The notes below the pieces were generated by a model that had not been told where the DNA came from, ran no database searches, and was given only the letters and a program-made list of their open reading frames with translations. A stretch of 37,772 nt of DNA from positions 1 through 37,772 of the forward strand of contig JABXIS010000064.1 in NCBI GenBank assembly GCA_013372975.1, given 5' to 3'. The translations under genes were made by a program, and so were the position numbers. This stretch comes from Alphaproteobacteria bacterium (GTDB taxonomy: Bacteria; Pseudomonadota; Alphaproteobacteria; Sphingomonadales; Kordiimonadaceae). Shown piece after piece: positions 17,068-25,079 of this stretch (positions are counted from its first letter, which is position 1; each line of letters starts with the position of its first letter).

Positions 17068-18255
17068 GTGATTGCGCACATATTCAGGATAATTTCAGTA
17101 TTTTTAGCCTGTGTTTCGGGTTTGGCATTGTTCCCTTTTCGAGCGGACGCCTATACACCGTCTGGCCAACTTGAAATTCACTATATCAATATCGGACAGG
17201 GAGGCTCTACCCTAATAATTGGCCCCAACGGTACTAGAATACTTTATGATTTTGGAAACGTTGGTCGGGGCTCTGCCATTGCAAGCTATCTCAATGACGC
17301 CGTTGGCCTCAAACCATCTGAAGGTATTCACTACACAATAGTTAGCCACCGAGACCAAGATCACTATGGTGGTTTTGCCCAAGTGATTGATGCGGGCTAC
17401 GACATCAAAGTTGCGAATTATGATTCAGGGAGTAAAAAACCGGCATCAAATCGGATGAATGATGTCTGGTTAGATAAGGCTGCGCAGACAACTGCCGGTG
17501 CAGTCACACCAATTTCGGTTGGGATGCGCATCCCTCTTGGGGAAGGAGCAGAGGTAAGGGTTATTGCCGCGAACGGCAAAATTTTTGAGTACACAGAGAA
17601 GTTACCTTTTGCCCGAAACGAAAATGACCGGTCTATCTCCCTCTATATCAAATACCGCAACTTCGACTACATTTTGGATGGGGATATTGGTGCTGGAGCG
17701 GAAAAATGCACTGCTCATCAGACCTCCCAGAAGGATTTTCAAGTGCCTATTGCCAAAGCTTTGATGCGGCTCGGTTGGATGAGTCCTAAGACTGGCGTTG
17801 ATGTGCTGCACATTGCGCACCACGGCAGCGAGAGTAGCACTTCGGCAAAATACTATAATTTGATGAAGCCAGAGGTGGGATTGGTGAGCGTGGGAAAGAA
17901 CCAAGGTACTTTCCGGCATCCGCGGGTTGACGTGGTCGAGAAAATTCTTTTAACCGAGGGTGAAGAACGAGCGGGCTGCGTCAAAGCCCCTCCGCTAAAG
18001 GCTCTCTTTCAGACGGATGGTGGGCTCGCAGGTACGTCATCTACTGGAGCTACGAGTTTTGCGGGAAAAATCATCGGTGACATCAAATTGGTAACTAATG
18101 GTGTGTCCAACTATCGTATCAGCGGGTCTGGACATGTAGAACATCAGACATTTACAGAGAACCCAGAAGGTGGCTCATGGTGTTTTCCGTTAGATGAGGT
18201 GGCAAACGAAGTCCAAGGAACGTGCGCCATTACTCTGACGCAAGGAAGAGACTAA
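17068..18255 (+). CDS. Exported metallo-beta-lactamase-fold hydrolase (ComEC/Rec2-like domain)
   Basis: A 395-residue protein with a signal peptide (residues 1-28, likely cut after RADA) and an MBL-fold domain of the type found at the C-terminus of ComEC/Rec2. Metal ligands are visible: HRDQDH at 94-99 (the HxDxDH motif), the aspartate in YILDGDIG, and AHHGS at 250-254. The family includes nucleases and phosphodiesterases. Here the enzyme should act outside the cytoplasm. The GTG at 17068 lies six bases after AGGAGG (17056-17061), which overlaps the stop of the membrane gene before it. The substrate is unknown; periplasmic nucleic acid or a cyclic nucleotide would be possible. Confidence 0.85.
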   Translation: MIAHIFRIISVFLACVSGLALFPFRADAYTPSGQLEIHYINIGQGGSTLIIGPNGTRILYDFGNVGRGSAIASYLNDAVGLKPSEGIHYTIVSHRDQDHYGGFAQVIDAGYDIKVANYDSGSKKPASNRMNDVWLDKAAQTTAGAVTPISVGMRIPLGEGAEVRVIAANGKIFEYTEKLPFARNENDRSISLYIKYRNFDYILDGDIGAGAEKCTAHQTSQKDFQVPIAKALMRLGWMSPKTGVDVLHIAHHGSESSTSAKYYNLMKPEVGLVSVGKNQGTFRHPRVDVVEKILLTEGEERAGCVKAPPLKALFQTDGGLAGTSSTGATSFAGKIIGDIKLVTNGVSNYRISGSGHVEHQTFTENPEGGSWCFPLDEVANEVQGTCAITLTQGRD

Positions 18256-18318
18256 AATAGTTTGTCTGATTGGTAGATCATCGTTGGATTGAGTGTTTAG
18301 GAATGAGCGAAAGCGCTG

Positions 18319-18756
18319 CTACTGGCTTGGAGGTAAGAGAGGATACCCACGCACTTTTCGGTCCGCCGAGGCCCAAAGATTTGCGCCAGCATGATACCCA
18401 TGTTTGGTAAAGCTAGTATCGTCAGTCTCACATATCATCTCTCTGGCTTCGTTTAGTGGGATGCATAGTACACCCACAACTGCCCCCTCATGCTCCGTGT
18501 TCAGGATATGCATCCGCGTTTTAAGGTTGGCTCGCCCACTCCGGGAAGGCTCGTAAGTGAACTCTTCGAGCTGGTACTCATATCGGTCAAATACATTCCC
18601 ATCGATAGCCCGAACCGCCGTCCATTGGTCTTGAGGCAGATCATTCCGATCAGGGATCGGAACACCCAAGGGTACATTTCTATGGAAATTTTCTCCATAC
18701 AGAGCATAGAAAAACGCCAGCGATCCCAACAAATACAAAAAATAAATTTTACGCAC
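18319..18756 (-). CDS. Small anchored exported protein, unknown
   Basis: A 145-residue protein without a recognised family. It has an N-terminal hydrophobic segment (residues 4-20, IYFLYLLGSLAFFYALYG) that could be a signal anchor, then a soluble domain of about 120 residues with two cysteines (VLCIPLN and MICETD). The start is a GTG at 18756 preceded by AAGGA at a good distance. It converges with the MBL gene and lies 49 bases downstream of the HigA-ImmA gene on the same strand, so it may be cotranscribed with that toxin-antitoxin pair. Confidence 0.5.
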   Translation of the reverse strand: MRKIYFLYLLGSLAFFYALYGENFHRNVPLGVPIPDRNDLPQDQWTAVRAIDGNVFDRYEYQLEEFTYEPSRSGRANLKTRMHILNTEHEGAVVGVLCIPLNEAREMICETDDTSFTKHGYHAGANLWASADRKVRGYPLLPPSQ

Positions 18757-18805
18757 CTATTTCCTTCTTTGCAGCTTCAAGCATTCGGATTGGCAATACG
18801 CCCTG

Positions 18806-19993
18806 TTAACAATCTGTGGGGATGGAACGGCTCCCTGGTAAGGAAACCGTCTTCAAATGATCAGGAACATGCAACGCAATCTTCAGCGTTTTATTCAGAT
18901 TGCTTGCCCAAGGTATTATGCCTCGTTTCTGAAGCTGCCCTAAGAGTATAGCTGGCGAAATACCTATTTCTTGAGAATACTCTTTGAGATTTTTTGCCGA
19001 GTACCTGCTTCTCGCAGCCGTGTATCTTTTAGAGTATCCTTGATAGTCTTCTTCCGAAATGAGAGCTTTAGCTGCAAACTCGTCCGCTTCTTCCTCGTAT
19101 TTGGCTACCTCAGAGTGGTCTATTGTTTGATTCTTTGAAGTGTCTATATCTAGGTAGATGCGCTTCTTACTATGCAATAACAAATGCGCCGCTTCATGCA
19201 TAAAGTTGAACCAAAACTTATCATTAGTTTTGCCCCGATTGCTGAGTTGAATAATCGCCTTGTCTTTTGTAGGCCAATAGCTTGCACCGCTAGTCCTAGT
19301 GTCTTTTAGTTCTGGGACAATGACGACGGCCACTCCAAACTCGGCGCATGCGTTCACCAAAGGATCTAAGAATTTCTCCATCGGAAGATGGGTTAATCTC
19401 CTTAGCTCAGGAAGTAGAGCTTTAAACTTCTTGGCATCAAATGGCTTACATTCAATGTTCTCCGCAGCCAGCCTACCAAGCCTCAGCCAGGTTAATTCAG
19501 AGATTTTTTCGTTGGTGAATTGCGCAGTACGTCTGTACTGAACCCCCTCCATCTTGCTTTCAAACAAATCATCACAGGCCTTAATGCTCGCGACGCCAAA
19601 GAAAGACAGGACCATTTCAATATTTTCAACGGGGTCTTTTGATAGGGCGACACGAACGCGTGAAGCGATTTCTTTTAGAGGAAACTTTTTCAACCAATCT
19701 TTGTGTGTAGCCCAATCCCCCTGTTCACTCTGGTGCTTTAGAGCCAGCCTATAGTTGGCTTCAAGTTTCATCCATGCAGCAGCAGGGATGTTGAGTACTC
19801 GCTGAAATTGGAGAGCTGTTTCTGGCACGATAGGCGCAGTACCAGAAATTATTTCACTAATAAGTTTCGGTGTGCGGCCACAACGAATTGCAAACTCTTG
19901 TTTCTGCAACCCCCTTGCCTCCAACACACCCGACAAAACTGTACCTGGGCTGACGGGTCGATCAGCTACATAACGTATCCGTTCATTAGACAT
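18806..19993 (-). CDS. HigA-like antitoxin with ImmA/IrrE peptidase domain
   Basis: A 395-residue fusion. Residues about 15-75 are a HigA-type Cro/C1 helix-turn-helix (SPGTVLSGVLEARGLQKQEF), and residues about 160-350 form an ImmA/IrrE-type metallopeptidase. The zinc motif HEAAH is at 266-270, with downstream glutamates in EEEADEFAAKALIS. Proteins of this layout act as antitoxins and repressors that may be inactivated or activated by proteolysis. It overlaps by eight bases the upstream gene for a HigB-like toxin, so both are translated from one message with the toxin first, as is usual for higBA. Confidence 0.88.
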   Translation of the reverse strand: MSNERIRYVADRPVSPGTVLSGVLEARGLQKQEFAIRCGRTPKLISEIISGTAPIVPETALQFQRVLNIPAAAWMKLEANYRLALKHQSEQGDWATHKDWLKKFPLKEIASRVRVALSKDPVENIEMVLSFFGVASIKACDDLFESKMEGVQYRRTAQFTNEKISELTWLRLGRLAAENIECKPFDAKKFKALLPELRRLTHLPMEKFLDPLVNACAEFGVAVVIVPELKDTRTSGASYWPTKDKAIIQLSNRGKTNDKFWFNFMHEAAHLLLHSKKRIYLDIDTSKNQTIDHSEVAKYEEEADEFAAKALISEEDYQGYSKRYTAARSRYSAKNLKEYSQEIGISPAILLGQLQKRGIIPWASNLNKTLKIALHVPDHLKTVSLPGSRSIPTDC

Positions 19994-20324
19994 GTCGGTT
20001 TCCTAGCGCAATCTTGGTGCAGCTGACATCTAGGCGAATTACTTCAGCCTCATGTGCTGAATTCTCGCTCCCAGAAATGGTGGTCTTAAATGTGAGAGAG
20101 TGCTTCTCGTCAACTTTTAGGCAGAATTGCTTGTTGCTCTTTGTCTTACACTGGATTGCTTCAGGCTTTCCAAAGCTAGCAACTTGCTCAACATTTTCAG
20201 CTGCATCTACAATTGCCATGCTACGACTTATCATTTCGGCGGACTTGGCGCCGAATCGCCTCTCTAGCTTGGATCGATTCATGATCAGATCGGCCAAATC
20301 AGCGTCGCTGAAATAGATATCCAC
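19986..20324 (-). CDS. HigB/RelE-like toxin
   Basis: A 112-residue protein with the RelE/HigB layout: MDIYFSDADLADLI at the start, then LERRFGAKSAEMISRSM, and strands near FCLKVDEKHSLTFKTT. HigB toxins cleave ribosome-bound mRNA. I chose the GTG at 20324, five bases after GGGAGGA, over the GTG at 20339, which lies inside that ribosome-binding site. It overlaps the HigA-ImmA gene by eight bases. Sequence is divergent at the C-terminal catalytic part, so activity is not certain. Confidence 0.75.
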   Translation of the reverse strand: MDIYFSDADLADLIMNRSKLERRFGAKSAEMISRSMAIVDAAENVEQVASFGKPEAIQCKTKSNKQFCLKVDEKHSLTFKTTISGSENSAHEAEVIRLDVSCTKIALGNRHV

Positions 20325-20483
20325 GCGGTCCTCCCCCACGACTCGGTCCAGCTTATACCACAGAGAATCCGCGCGTCAATAGCCTTAACGCACCATGTTA
20401 TGTGTTTTTTCATAACGTGATACGTGATATTTTTTCTGAAACACCCTTGACTCCAGAGTTGCGGTAGCCATATATTTTGCTTA

Positions 20484-20508
20484 ACCGAATGGGTAACCAT
20501 TTGGTACC
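20484..20508. promoter_or_regulatory. Inverted repeats in the control region before the Ubl operon
   Basis: The 252-base gap between the toxin and the Ubl-E2 gene holds AATGG-GTAA-CCATT (20488-20501), overlapped by GGTA...TACC (20492-20508). These palindromes could be an operator for either divergent unit. No clear -35/-10 pair stands out. Confidence 0.35.
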
Positions 20509-20576
20509 TTCAAAATCATGAAAAACAATGACTTATGCCTTTTCATGATAACACTATGGCGACACAGGAGCAAACC

Positions 20577-21209
20577 ATGAACGGTTTCAAATACAAAGTT
20601 GGTAGTGAAAACTACAAGTCCGACGAGCCAATCGTCACTGGATATGAAATCCTGGAAACGGCGGGGATTGATGATCCGGATAAGAAAGGCCTCTATCAAA
20701 AGCTGCACGGCAAAAAGATGGAGCGCATCAAAGATTTGGGCGCACCAATCGATCTGTCTGCGCCTGGCATTGAGAAATTTGTTGTTCTGCCCCTCGACCA
20801 GACAGAGGGTGAAGCACCTCCGTTAGCCAACCGCCTTCCTCCAGTTGACCTCGAATTTCTGGAAATTCTAGATCTCCGTTGGGAGATAAAGGCCGAAGGT
20901 AACGTGCATTGGCTGGTGCTCTATGATTTCCCGCTTCCGGAAGGCTATAACCACGCCACCAGCGACGTATCCTTGCGCTTGGAGCGTCTCTATCCGGATA
21001 CGCAGATCGACATGGTCTATTTTGGCAACTCTCTGAGCCGGAAAGACGGTGGCAACATCCGTCAGCTGACATCGGCAAATCATTTGGGCCGCACTTGGCA
21101 AAGGTGGTCCCGGCATCGCACGCCACAGAACCCTTGGCGTCCAGGGTTTGACTGTGTGGAAACGCACCTCGCCCTGGTGCAGCAGTGGCTTGAGCGCGAG
21201 CTGGCGTAG
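20577..21209 (+). CDS. Ubiquitin-like domain fused to an E2-like domain (Prok-E2 family E type)
   Basis: A 210-residue fusion. Residues 2-75 match the multiubiquitin-type beta-grasp domain (FKYKVGSENYKSDEP, then TGYEILETAG, then IDLSAPGIEKFVVL). Residues about 86-205 match the bacterial E2 family E (LVLYDFPLPEGYNHATSDVS, YPDTQIDMVYF, and the WSRH motif at 177-180). E2-like proteins carry a ubiquitin-like protein from an E1 to a target. The only cysteine is Cys193, far from the usual E2 position, so the mechanism may be unusual. I chose the ATG at 20577, six bases after ACAGGAG; ATGs at 20535 and 20556 lack such a site. It is the first gene of the operon with JAB-E1 and DUF6527. Confidence 0.85.
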   Translation: MNGFKYKVGSENYKSDEPIVTGYEILETAGIDDPDKKGLYQKLHGKKMERIKDLGAPIDLSAPGIEKFVVLPLDQTEGEAPPLANRLPPVDLEFLEILDLRWEIKAEGNVHWLVLYDFPLPEGYNHATSDVSLRLERLYPDTQIDMVYFGNSLSRKDGGNIRQLTSANHLGRTWQRWSRHRTPQNPWRPGFDCVETHLALVQQWLERELA

Positions 21210-21218
21210 GAGGCTGTG

Positions 21219-22619
21219 GTGACAGATCGAGTATCTCTTACAATCCAGCAGCAATACTATGAAGAACTCCGGGGGCATTTGTTCCCCGGGGACGGGAGAG
21301 AGGCAGTAGCCTTCATGACCTTTTCCAAACATACCGGCTTTGGGCGGTTTCGTGGGCTAACCAATCACTTCTATCCTGTTCCGCACGACTTATGCGGCGA
21401 AAGAACATCAAACTCAGTTACCTGGCCAACAGAGTTTCTCGAGGCAGTATTGAATGTCGCCGCTGAAGAGGGACTTTCGATCGTTAAGGTTCACTCTCAT
21501 CCGTCCGGGGGCAAGATGTTCTCAGAGCTGGATGACAAGGCTGATGAAGAGCTGTTCCCTGGTGTCTCAGCCTGGGTGGGACATGCCCTTCCTCACATGA
21601 GCGCCGTAATGTTGCCAGATGGAACCATGTTCGGCCGCACCGTTGATCATCGGGGGAACTTCGGTCCGGTGGATCTGATCAATGTAGCTGGTGAAGATTT
21701 GCACTACTGGTTTCGCGATGAACTCAATGACAATGTCCCCGGCAGTGCAAAGCGAATTGCGCAGGCGTTCGGGGAGAGCACCTACAACAAACTTCGCCGA
21801 CTGAGAGTTGGCTTGGTCGGTTGCTCTGGGACGGGCACTCACATCGGCATGGGCCTCAACCTGAACCACATCGGAGAGCTATTTGCTGTTGACCCGGACG
21901 TCATCGATGACGGCAATAGGAACAGAATTCCGACCGCTACTGCAGATGACGTCACCTCGGCTACCTTGAAGGTCGTCAATATGCAGCGCTCCATAGAACG
22001 CAGGGGCCTTGGCACAAAGGTTACGGCCTTTGCCGAAGATATCAGTGATGCCGAGGTCATTAGGGCCTTGGGTAGTTGTGACCTACTGATTGGGTGTGTC
22101 GACTCCGCTTCAGGCCGGCACTACATGAACAAGATCTCCTCAGCATTCCTGATCCCATACATCGACCTTGGGGTGCGTATTAACGCCGACGGGATTGGCG
22201 GTGTCGAAGGAATTTTTGCCACTGCCCACTTTATTACTCCAGGCGGGTCAAGTCTCCTTAGTCGCGGGGTGTACACTCTTGAACAGGTAAATGCGGAAGA
22301 TATGAGGGTTACCGACCCTGACGAGTATAGGCGGCAAAAAGAAGAAGGTTATGTTAAAGGCGTCAATGTGGAACGCCCTGCTGTAGCCTGCATCAACGGC
22401 GCCATTGCTAACCTGGCATTGGAAGATATTTTGGCGCGAATACACGGCTATCGCGCTGAAGATAACTGTGAGTTTGCGGTCAGGAGGCTTGTTTTCTGCC
22501 ACTCAGAACTGACGCATGAATCTGACGATGAATTCGTCTGTCCAATGTTTAACGACATCCTTGCTCGCGGCGACAAAGCCCCACTGCTCGGGCTTTGGTA
22601 TTATGGAGACGCAGCATGA
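21219..22619 (+). CDS. JAB (JAMM) peptidase fused to E1-like ThiF adenylation domain
   Basis: A 466-residue fusion. Residues 1-150 are a JAB/JAMM metalloprotease with all ligands: Glu28, HSH at 92-94, and Ser102 and Asp105 (H-x-H-x7-S-x2-D). Residues about 190-440 are an E1/ThiF-type domain with the nucleotide loop GCSGTG (201-206), the acidic VDPD and the NRNR segment (233-236). Such E1 domains adenylate a ubiquitin-like C-terminus; JAB domains remove or process it. The GTG at 21219 is five bases from AGGAGG (21208-21213), which overlaps the stop of the E2 gene; the GTG at 21216 is too close. Its stop overlaps the next start as ATGA. Confidence 0.92.
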   Translation: MTDRVSLTIQQQYYEELRGHLFPGDGREAVAFMTFSKHTGFGRFRGLTNHFYPVPHDLCGERTSNSVTWPTEFLEAVLNVAAEEGLSIVKVHSHPSGGKMFSELDDKADEELFPGVSAWVGHALPHMSAVMLPDGTMFGRTVDHRGNFGPVDLINVAGEDLHYWFRDELNDNVPGSAKRIAQAFGESTYNKLRRLRVGLVGCSGTGTHIGMGLNLNHIGELFAVDPDVIDDGNRNRIPTATADDVTSATLKVVNMQRSIERRGLGTKVTAFAEDISDAEVIRALGSCDLLIGCVDSASGRHYMNKISSAFLIPYIDLGVRINADGIGGVEGIFATAHFITPGGSSLLSRGVYTLEQVNAEDMRVTDPDEYRRQKEEGYVKGVNVERPAVACINGAIANLALEDILARIHGYRAEDNCEFAVRRLVFCHSELTHESDDEFVCPMFNDILARGDKAPLLGLWYYGDAA

Positions 22620-22951
22620 TATCTCTCGTCTCAAGATTGTGGCGCAAAATCCGAACTTCTCTTGGCTACCCGAAGCCATTCCGCACGCAGATCCGTGAGG
22701 AAATTCCCGATAGCTGTGAGTTTGAAACGATATACTTAATCGGTGAAGACGGGAACTACTGGTTCGCTGCAATGCAGTGTCCGTGTGGCTGCGGCGCCAA
22801 GATCCAATTGAGCTTGTTGTCAGATGACAAGCCAAGTTGGACCGCAACGGTTCACCGTGACGAAACGGTTTCTCTTCATCCATCCGTTTGGCGAAAAGTC
22901 GGCTGTAAAAGCCACTACTGGTTCAAACGCGGCCTCGTCCGCTGGTGTTGA
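22616..22951 (+). CDS. DUF6527-like zinc protein of the Ubl operon
   Basis: A 111-residue protein starting at an ATG that overlaps the E1 stop (ATGA). It has CPCGCG (Cys60, Cys62 and Cys64 by count), then LSL, PSW, VSLHPSVW and GCKSHYW, a pattern I associate with DUF6527 proteins found at the end of bacterial ubiquitin-like operons. The cysteines and the late Cys/His suggest a bound zinc ion. In related operons this protein has been discussed as a peptidase acting on the Ubl; I recall this but cannot verify it. The N-terminus is basic (SLVSRLWRKIR). Confidence 0.8.
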   Translation: MISLVSRLWRKIRTSLGYPKPFRTQIREEIPDSCEFETIYLIGEDGNYWFAAMQCPCGCGAKIQLSLLSDDKPSWTATVHRDETVSLHPSVWRKVGCKSHYWFKRGLVRWC

Positions 22952-22978
22952 TACCCCTTCTCTGACAAGGAAACTATA

Positions 22979-23719
22979 GTGAGCTCTATTCTTTCGAGTG
23001 TTTTTGAAACACGTAAATATCTTATTCTTGAGCGAATGCCGTTCGTTTTTTTCGCCCTGTTACTTGCGGACTTACTCATTTGCGAAACCTTTGGCACAGG
23101 CTTTTTCGCCATCCGATCGAGCACATTTCATTCGGACATAGAGTTTGGCGTCTTTTTTAAAGGTGTGGCCATCTTCGTGGGTGCAGCTGTTATCCTGGGC
23201 CCTATATTCTTCAATTTATGGGATCGCTGGATACTGCCTCAAATATCATCGATGGCATGGGCTCAAGATTTCCTGCCGCAAACCAGCCATAAGTTAGATG
23301 ATCATCCGAATCTAGGCTCAGCCATGAAGTACATTATCAGCACCGACAACCAAGTTGCATATGGTGAACACGCTAGGCTACTGAAGGCCCACAATGAGGC
23401 CAGAAATACCCGGACCTTCGTCTTTCTGTCACTCAGCATCTATCTCATCGGTGCATTTGCATATGATGCGAATGAGATTGCCGGCAGCACATGGTCCTAC
23501 TTGTCTCCCTTCAATTATGAGGGCTCTGCACTTGGAGCGCTATTTGTTGTCGGATCATTCATGGTTTCTGGCTGGTTCATCATCGTTTATCTGCTTGCCT
23601 ATTCGTTCCATGTTCCGCGCATACATCTTCCGGGGTATGCCGATTGGGTGAATGAGGAACTGAAGAAGACCTCACCTGAGGCGCTAGCAAAAAAAGCGCT
23701 TTCAAATATCCGTTTCTGA
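22979..23719 (+). CDS. Four-helix membrane protein downstream of the Ubl operon
   Basis: No family recognised. The 246-residue product has four predicted membrane helices at about 20-42, 60-82, 143-163 and 185-210, with a cytoplasmic-looking loop of about 60 residues between the second and third (QDFLPQTSHKLDDH...). Short basic ends complete it. The start is a GTG at 22979 with AAGG eight bases upstream. It follows the DUF6527 gene by 27 bases on the same strand and precedes another membrane gene by 30 bases, so it may be part of the conjugation operon. Confidence 0.65.
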   Translation: MSSILSSVFETRKYLILERMPFVFFALLLADLLICETFGTGFFAIRSSTFHSDIEFGVFFKGVAIFVGAAVILGPIFFNLWDRWILPQISSMAWAQDFLPQTSHKLDDHPNLGSAMKYIISTDNQVAYGEHARLLKAHNEARNTRTFVFLSLSIYLIGAFAYDANEIAGSTWSYLSPFNYEGSALGALFVVGSFMVSGWFIIVYLLAYSFHVPRIHLPGYADWVNEELKKTSPEALAKKALSNIRF

Positions 23720-23749
23720 ATTCTCCAACCGCAGTTCAAGGAGGCTTTC

Positions 23750-24574
23750 ATGCTCGCTCCGCTCAAGTCGTTTCTTCAATCAAACAAGATTTATCTCGAG
23801 ACCTTCTCATTCGTCTTAGTCGGCGGAATGTCGATCATTGTTTCCTACCAAGCAAATCAGATTGGAAGGAGCCAAGTAGCACTCAATCACCAGCAACTCA
23901 GATTGAGTGAACAGTCAATAGCCGCGCAAAAGGAGAGCTATTTGCCGGTTATTGATGCCCAAATAAAGCTTTTGAGTGGTTCGGGTAACCGTCGACAAGA
24001 GCAGCTGGAAATTCGAGCTTCGAAACATCCAGTTTTTGATGTCGCTGTGGATGTAGTTGGCGCAGTTAAGATTGAAAGGCGCAAGGATGGGGTTGAACCG
24101 GTTCATGCGACCAAAGGTGCGACCAGCTACAAAGCTTCAATCGAGGAGATTGCGGACATTCCTGTGCAATTTATTTCTGGGGGTATAATTGAAAAGGAAA
24201 ATAAATATGAAGGTCTAATACTTACTTCTCCCGTCGACGCAAACATTAGAACCGATGTAAAGGCTGCGCTTGAAGCTGCCTATCGTGACGAAACAACCTC
24301 CTTCTATGTTGAAATGGAGAAGATTTTGCGAGTTGCTTTCACCGACAATAGTGGCAACCGACACGTTAAGTTTTTTCGTTTCGACTTTGGTGGGCAGGGA
24401 ATTCCGGCAAGAGGCCCAATAGTCGAAGGCCGTTTTCGTGAGCTGTATGAAGCCGCTGTTCGCCGGGACAACTTGTTTGTCTCAAGTGATGCTCCTAACG
24501 AAGTTGTAAATGCTTGGCTCGCCCACAAAAGGCGGAGCGTTGAAAAGCAGAAGTCAACCTCAGGAGCCACCTAA
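23750..24574 (+). CDS. Single-pass membrane protein downstream of the Ubl operon
   Basis: A 274-residue protein with one N-terminal membrane helix (about residues 15-35, TFSFVLVGGMSIIVSYQA). A short coiled coil follows (about 37-62, rich in Gln and Ser), then a soluble domain of about 200 residues with a beta-rich pattern. No catalytic motif was recognised. A strong AAGGAGG sits seven bases before the ATG, and the gene follows the four-helix membrane gene closely. The layout resembles uncharacterised membrane-tethered proteins near phage-defence genes, but no function is assigned. Confidence 0.65.
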   Translation: MLAPLKSFLQSNKIYLETFSFVLVGGMSIIVSYQANQIGRSQVALNHQQLRLSEQSIAAQKESYLPVIDAQIKLLSGSGNRRQEQLEIRASKHPVFDVAVDVVGAVKIERRKDGVEPVHATKGATSYKASIEEIADIPVQFISGGIIEKENKYEGLILTSPVDANIRTDVKAALEAAYRDETTSFYVEMEKILRVAFTDNSGNRHVKFFRFDFGGQGIPARGPIVEGRFRELYEAAVRRDNLFVSSDAPNEVVNAWLAHKRRSVEKQKSTSGAT

Positions 24575-24641
24575 AGCGCTTTGACAAGAACCATATTACT
24601 GCTTGGTGTCTTAGGTCAGGCTCTTTGCCTATCTGGCCAAG

Positions 24642-24830
24642 CTAATCACTCGGCTTCTTGCGAAACCCCAATCGTTCAAGCATGTCCCAAAATTCAGGCC
24701 CAAGGAGGCTTATGTTTCCTAGATCCAACTTAAGCTGCCCGGAACGAATCTTTGAGGCAATTTCTTTAAGTTCTCCCGGCGCCACCAAGCGATAACGGCT
24801 CTTGGTGGCCCCCTTGCCTTCATTTTCCAT
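24642..24830 (-). CDS. Small protein, unknown
   Basis: A 62-residue basic protein (MENEGKGATKSRYRLVAPGE...) of no recognised family. The ATG at 24830 is chosen because GGAGG lies six bases upstream; a longer frame to 24857 adds a poor start. It is convergent with the membrane gene and divergent from the coiled-coil/winged-helix gene at 25080. A charged helix around residues 20-32 (ELKEIASKIRSGQ) hints at an interaction surface. Confidence 0.5.
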   Translation of the reverse strand: MENEGKGATKSRYRLVAPGELKEIASKIRSGQLKLDLGNISLLGPEFWDMLERLGFRKKPSD

Positions 24831-24910
24831 GGCACACCTCCGGCATTCCTGGCGCATTAATAGTCTATACTGATTTGGCTTCTTGTTGGAAGAAGAATGT
24901 CAACTTTGAT

Positions 24911-24941
24911 CCAATTTATTGGAATTAAATACCAAAATTGG
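24911..24941. promoter_or_regulatory. Paired CCAA...TTGG palindromes, probable operator
   Basis: CCAATTTATTGG (24911-24922) and CCAAAATTGG (24932-24941) have centres 20 bases apart, two helical turns. They lie in the 249-base gap between divergent small genes. Related palindromes recur at 25623-25642 and 28190-28201, each before another small HTH gene. Confidence 0.5.
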
Positions 24942-25079
24942 CAAGAAACTATATTTTGTTGCCACACATTGACGATATCGCAGAATGGAAAAGTCGTTTT
25001 GAAAATCGTTTCTCTTGCTTTGGTCCTTTTTTTGGCCGACAAATATGTCTCTATAGATGGGCTAACTTAGGGGGCTTAT

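Noticed and set aside
20577-22951. Assignment of the Ubl operon as a Bil (ISG15-like) system
   Set aside because: Bil operons, as I know them, have a separate Ubl, E1, E2 and JAB. Here the Ubl is fused to a family-E-type E2, the JAB to the E1, and a DUF6527 protein is present, which fits the 6E/Bub-like group better.
24575-24641. Hairpin between the convergent genes at 24.6 kb as a terminator
   Set aside because: GCTTGG and CCAAGC can pair, but the interior is poorly matched and there is no T run.
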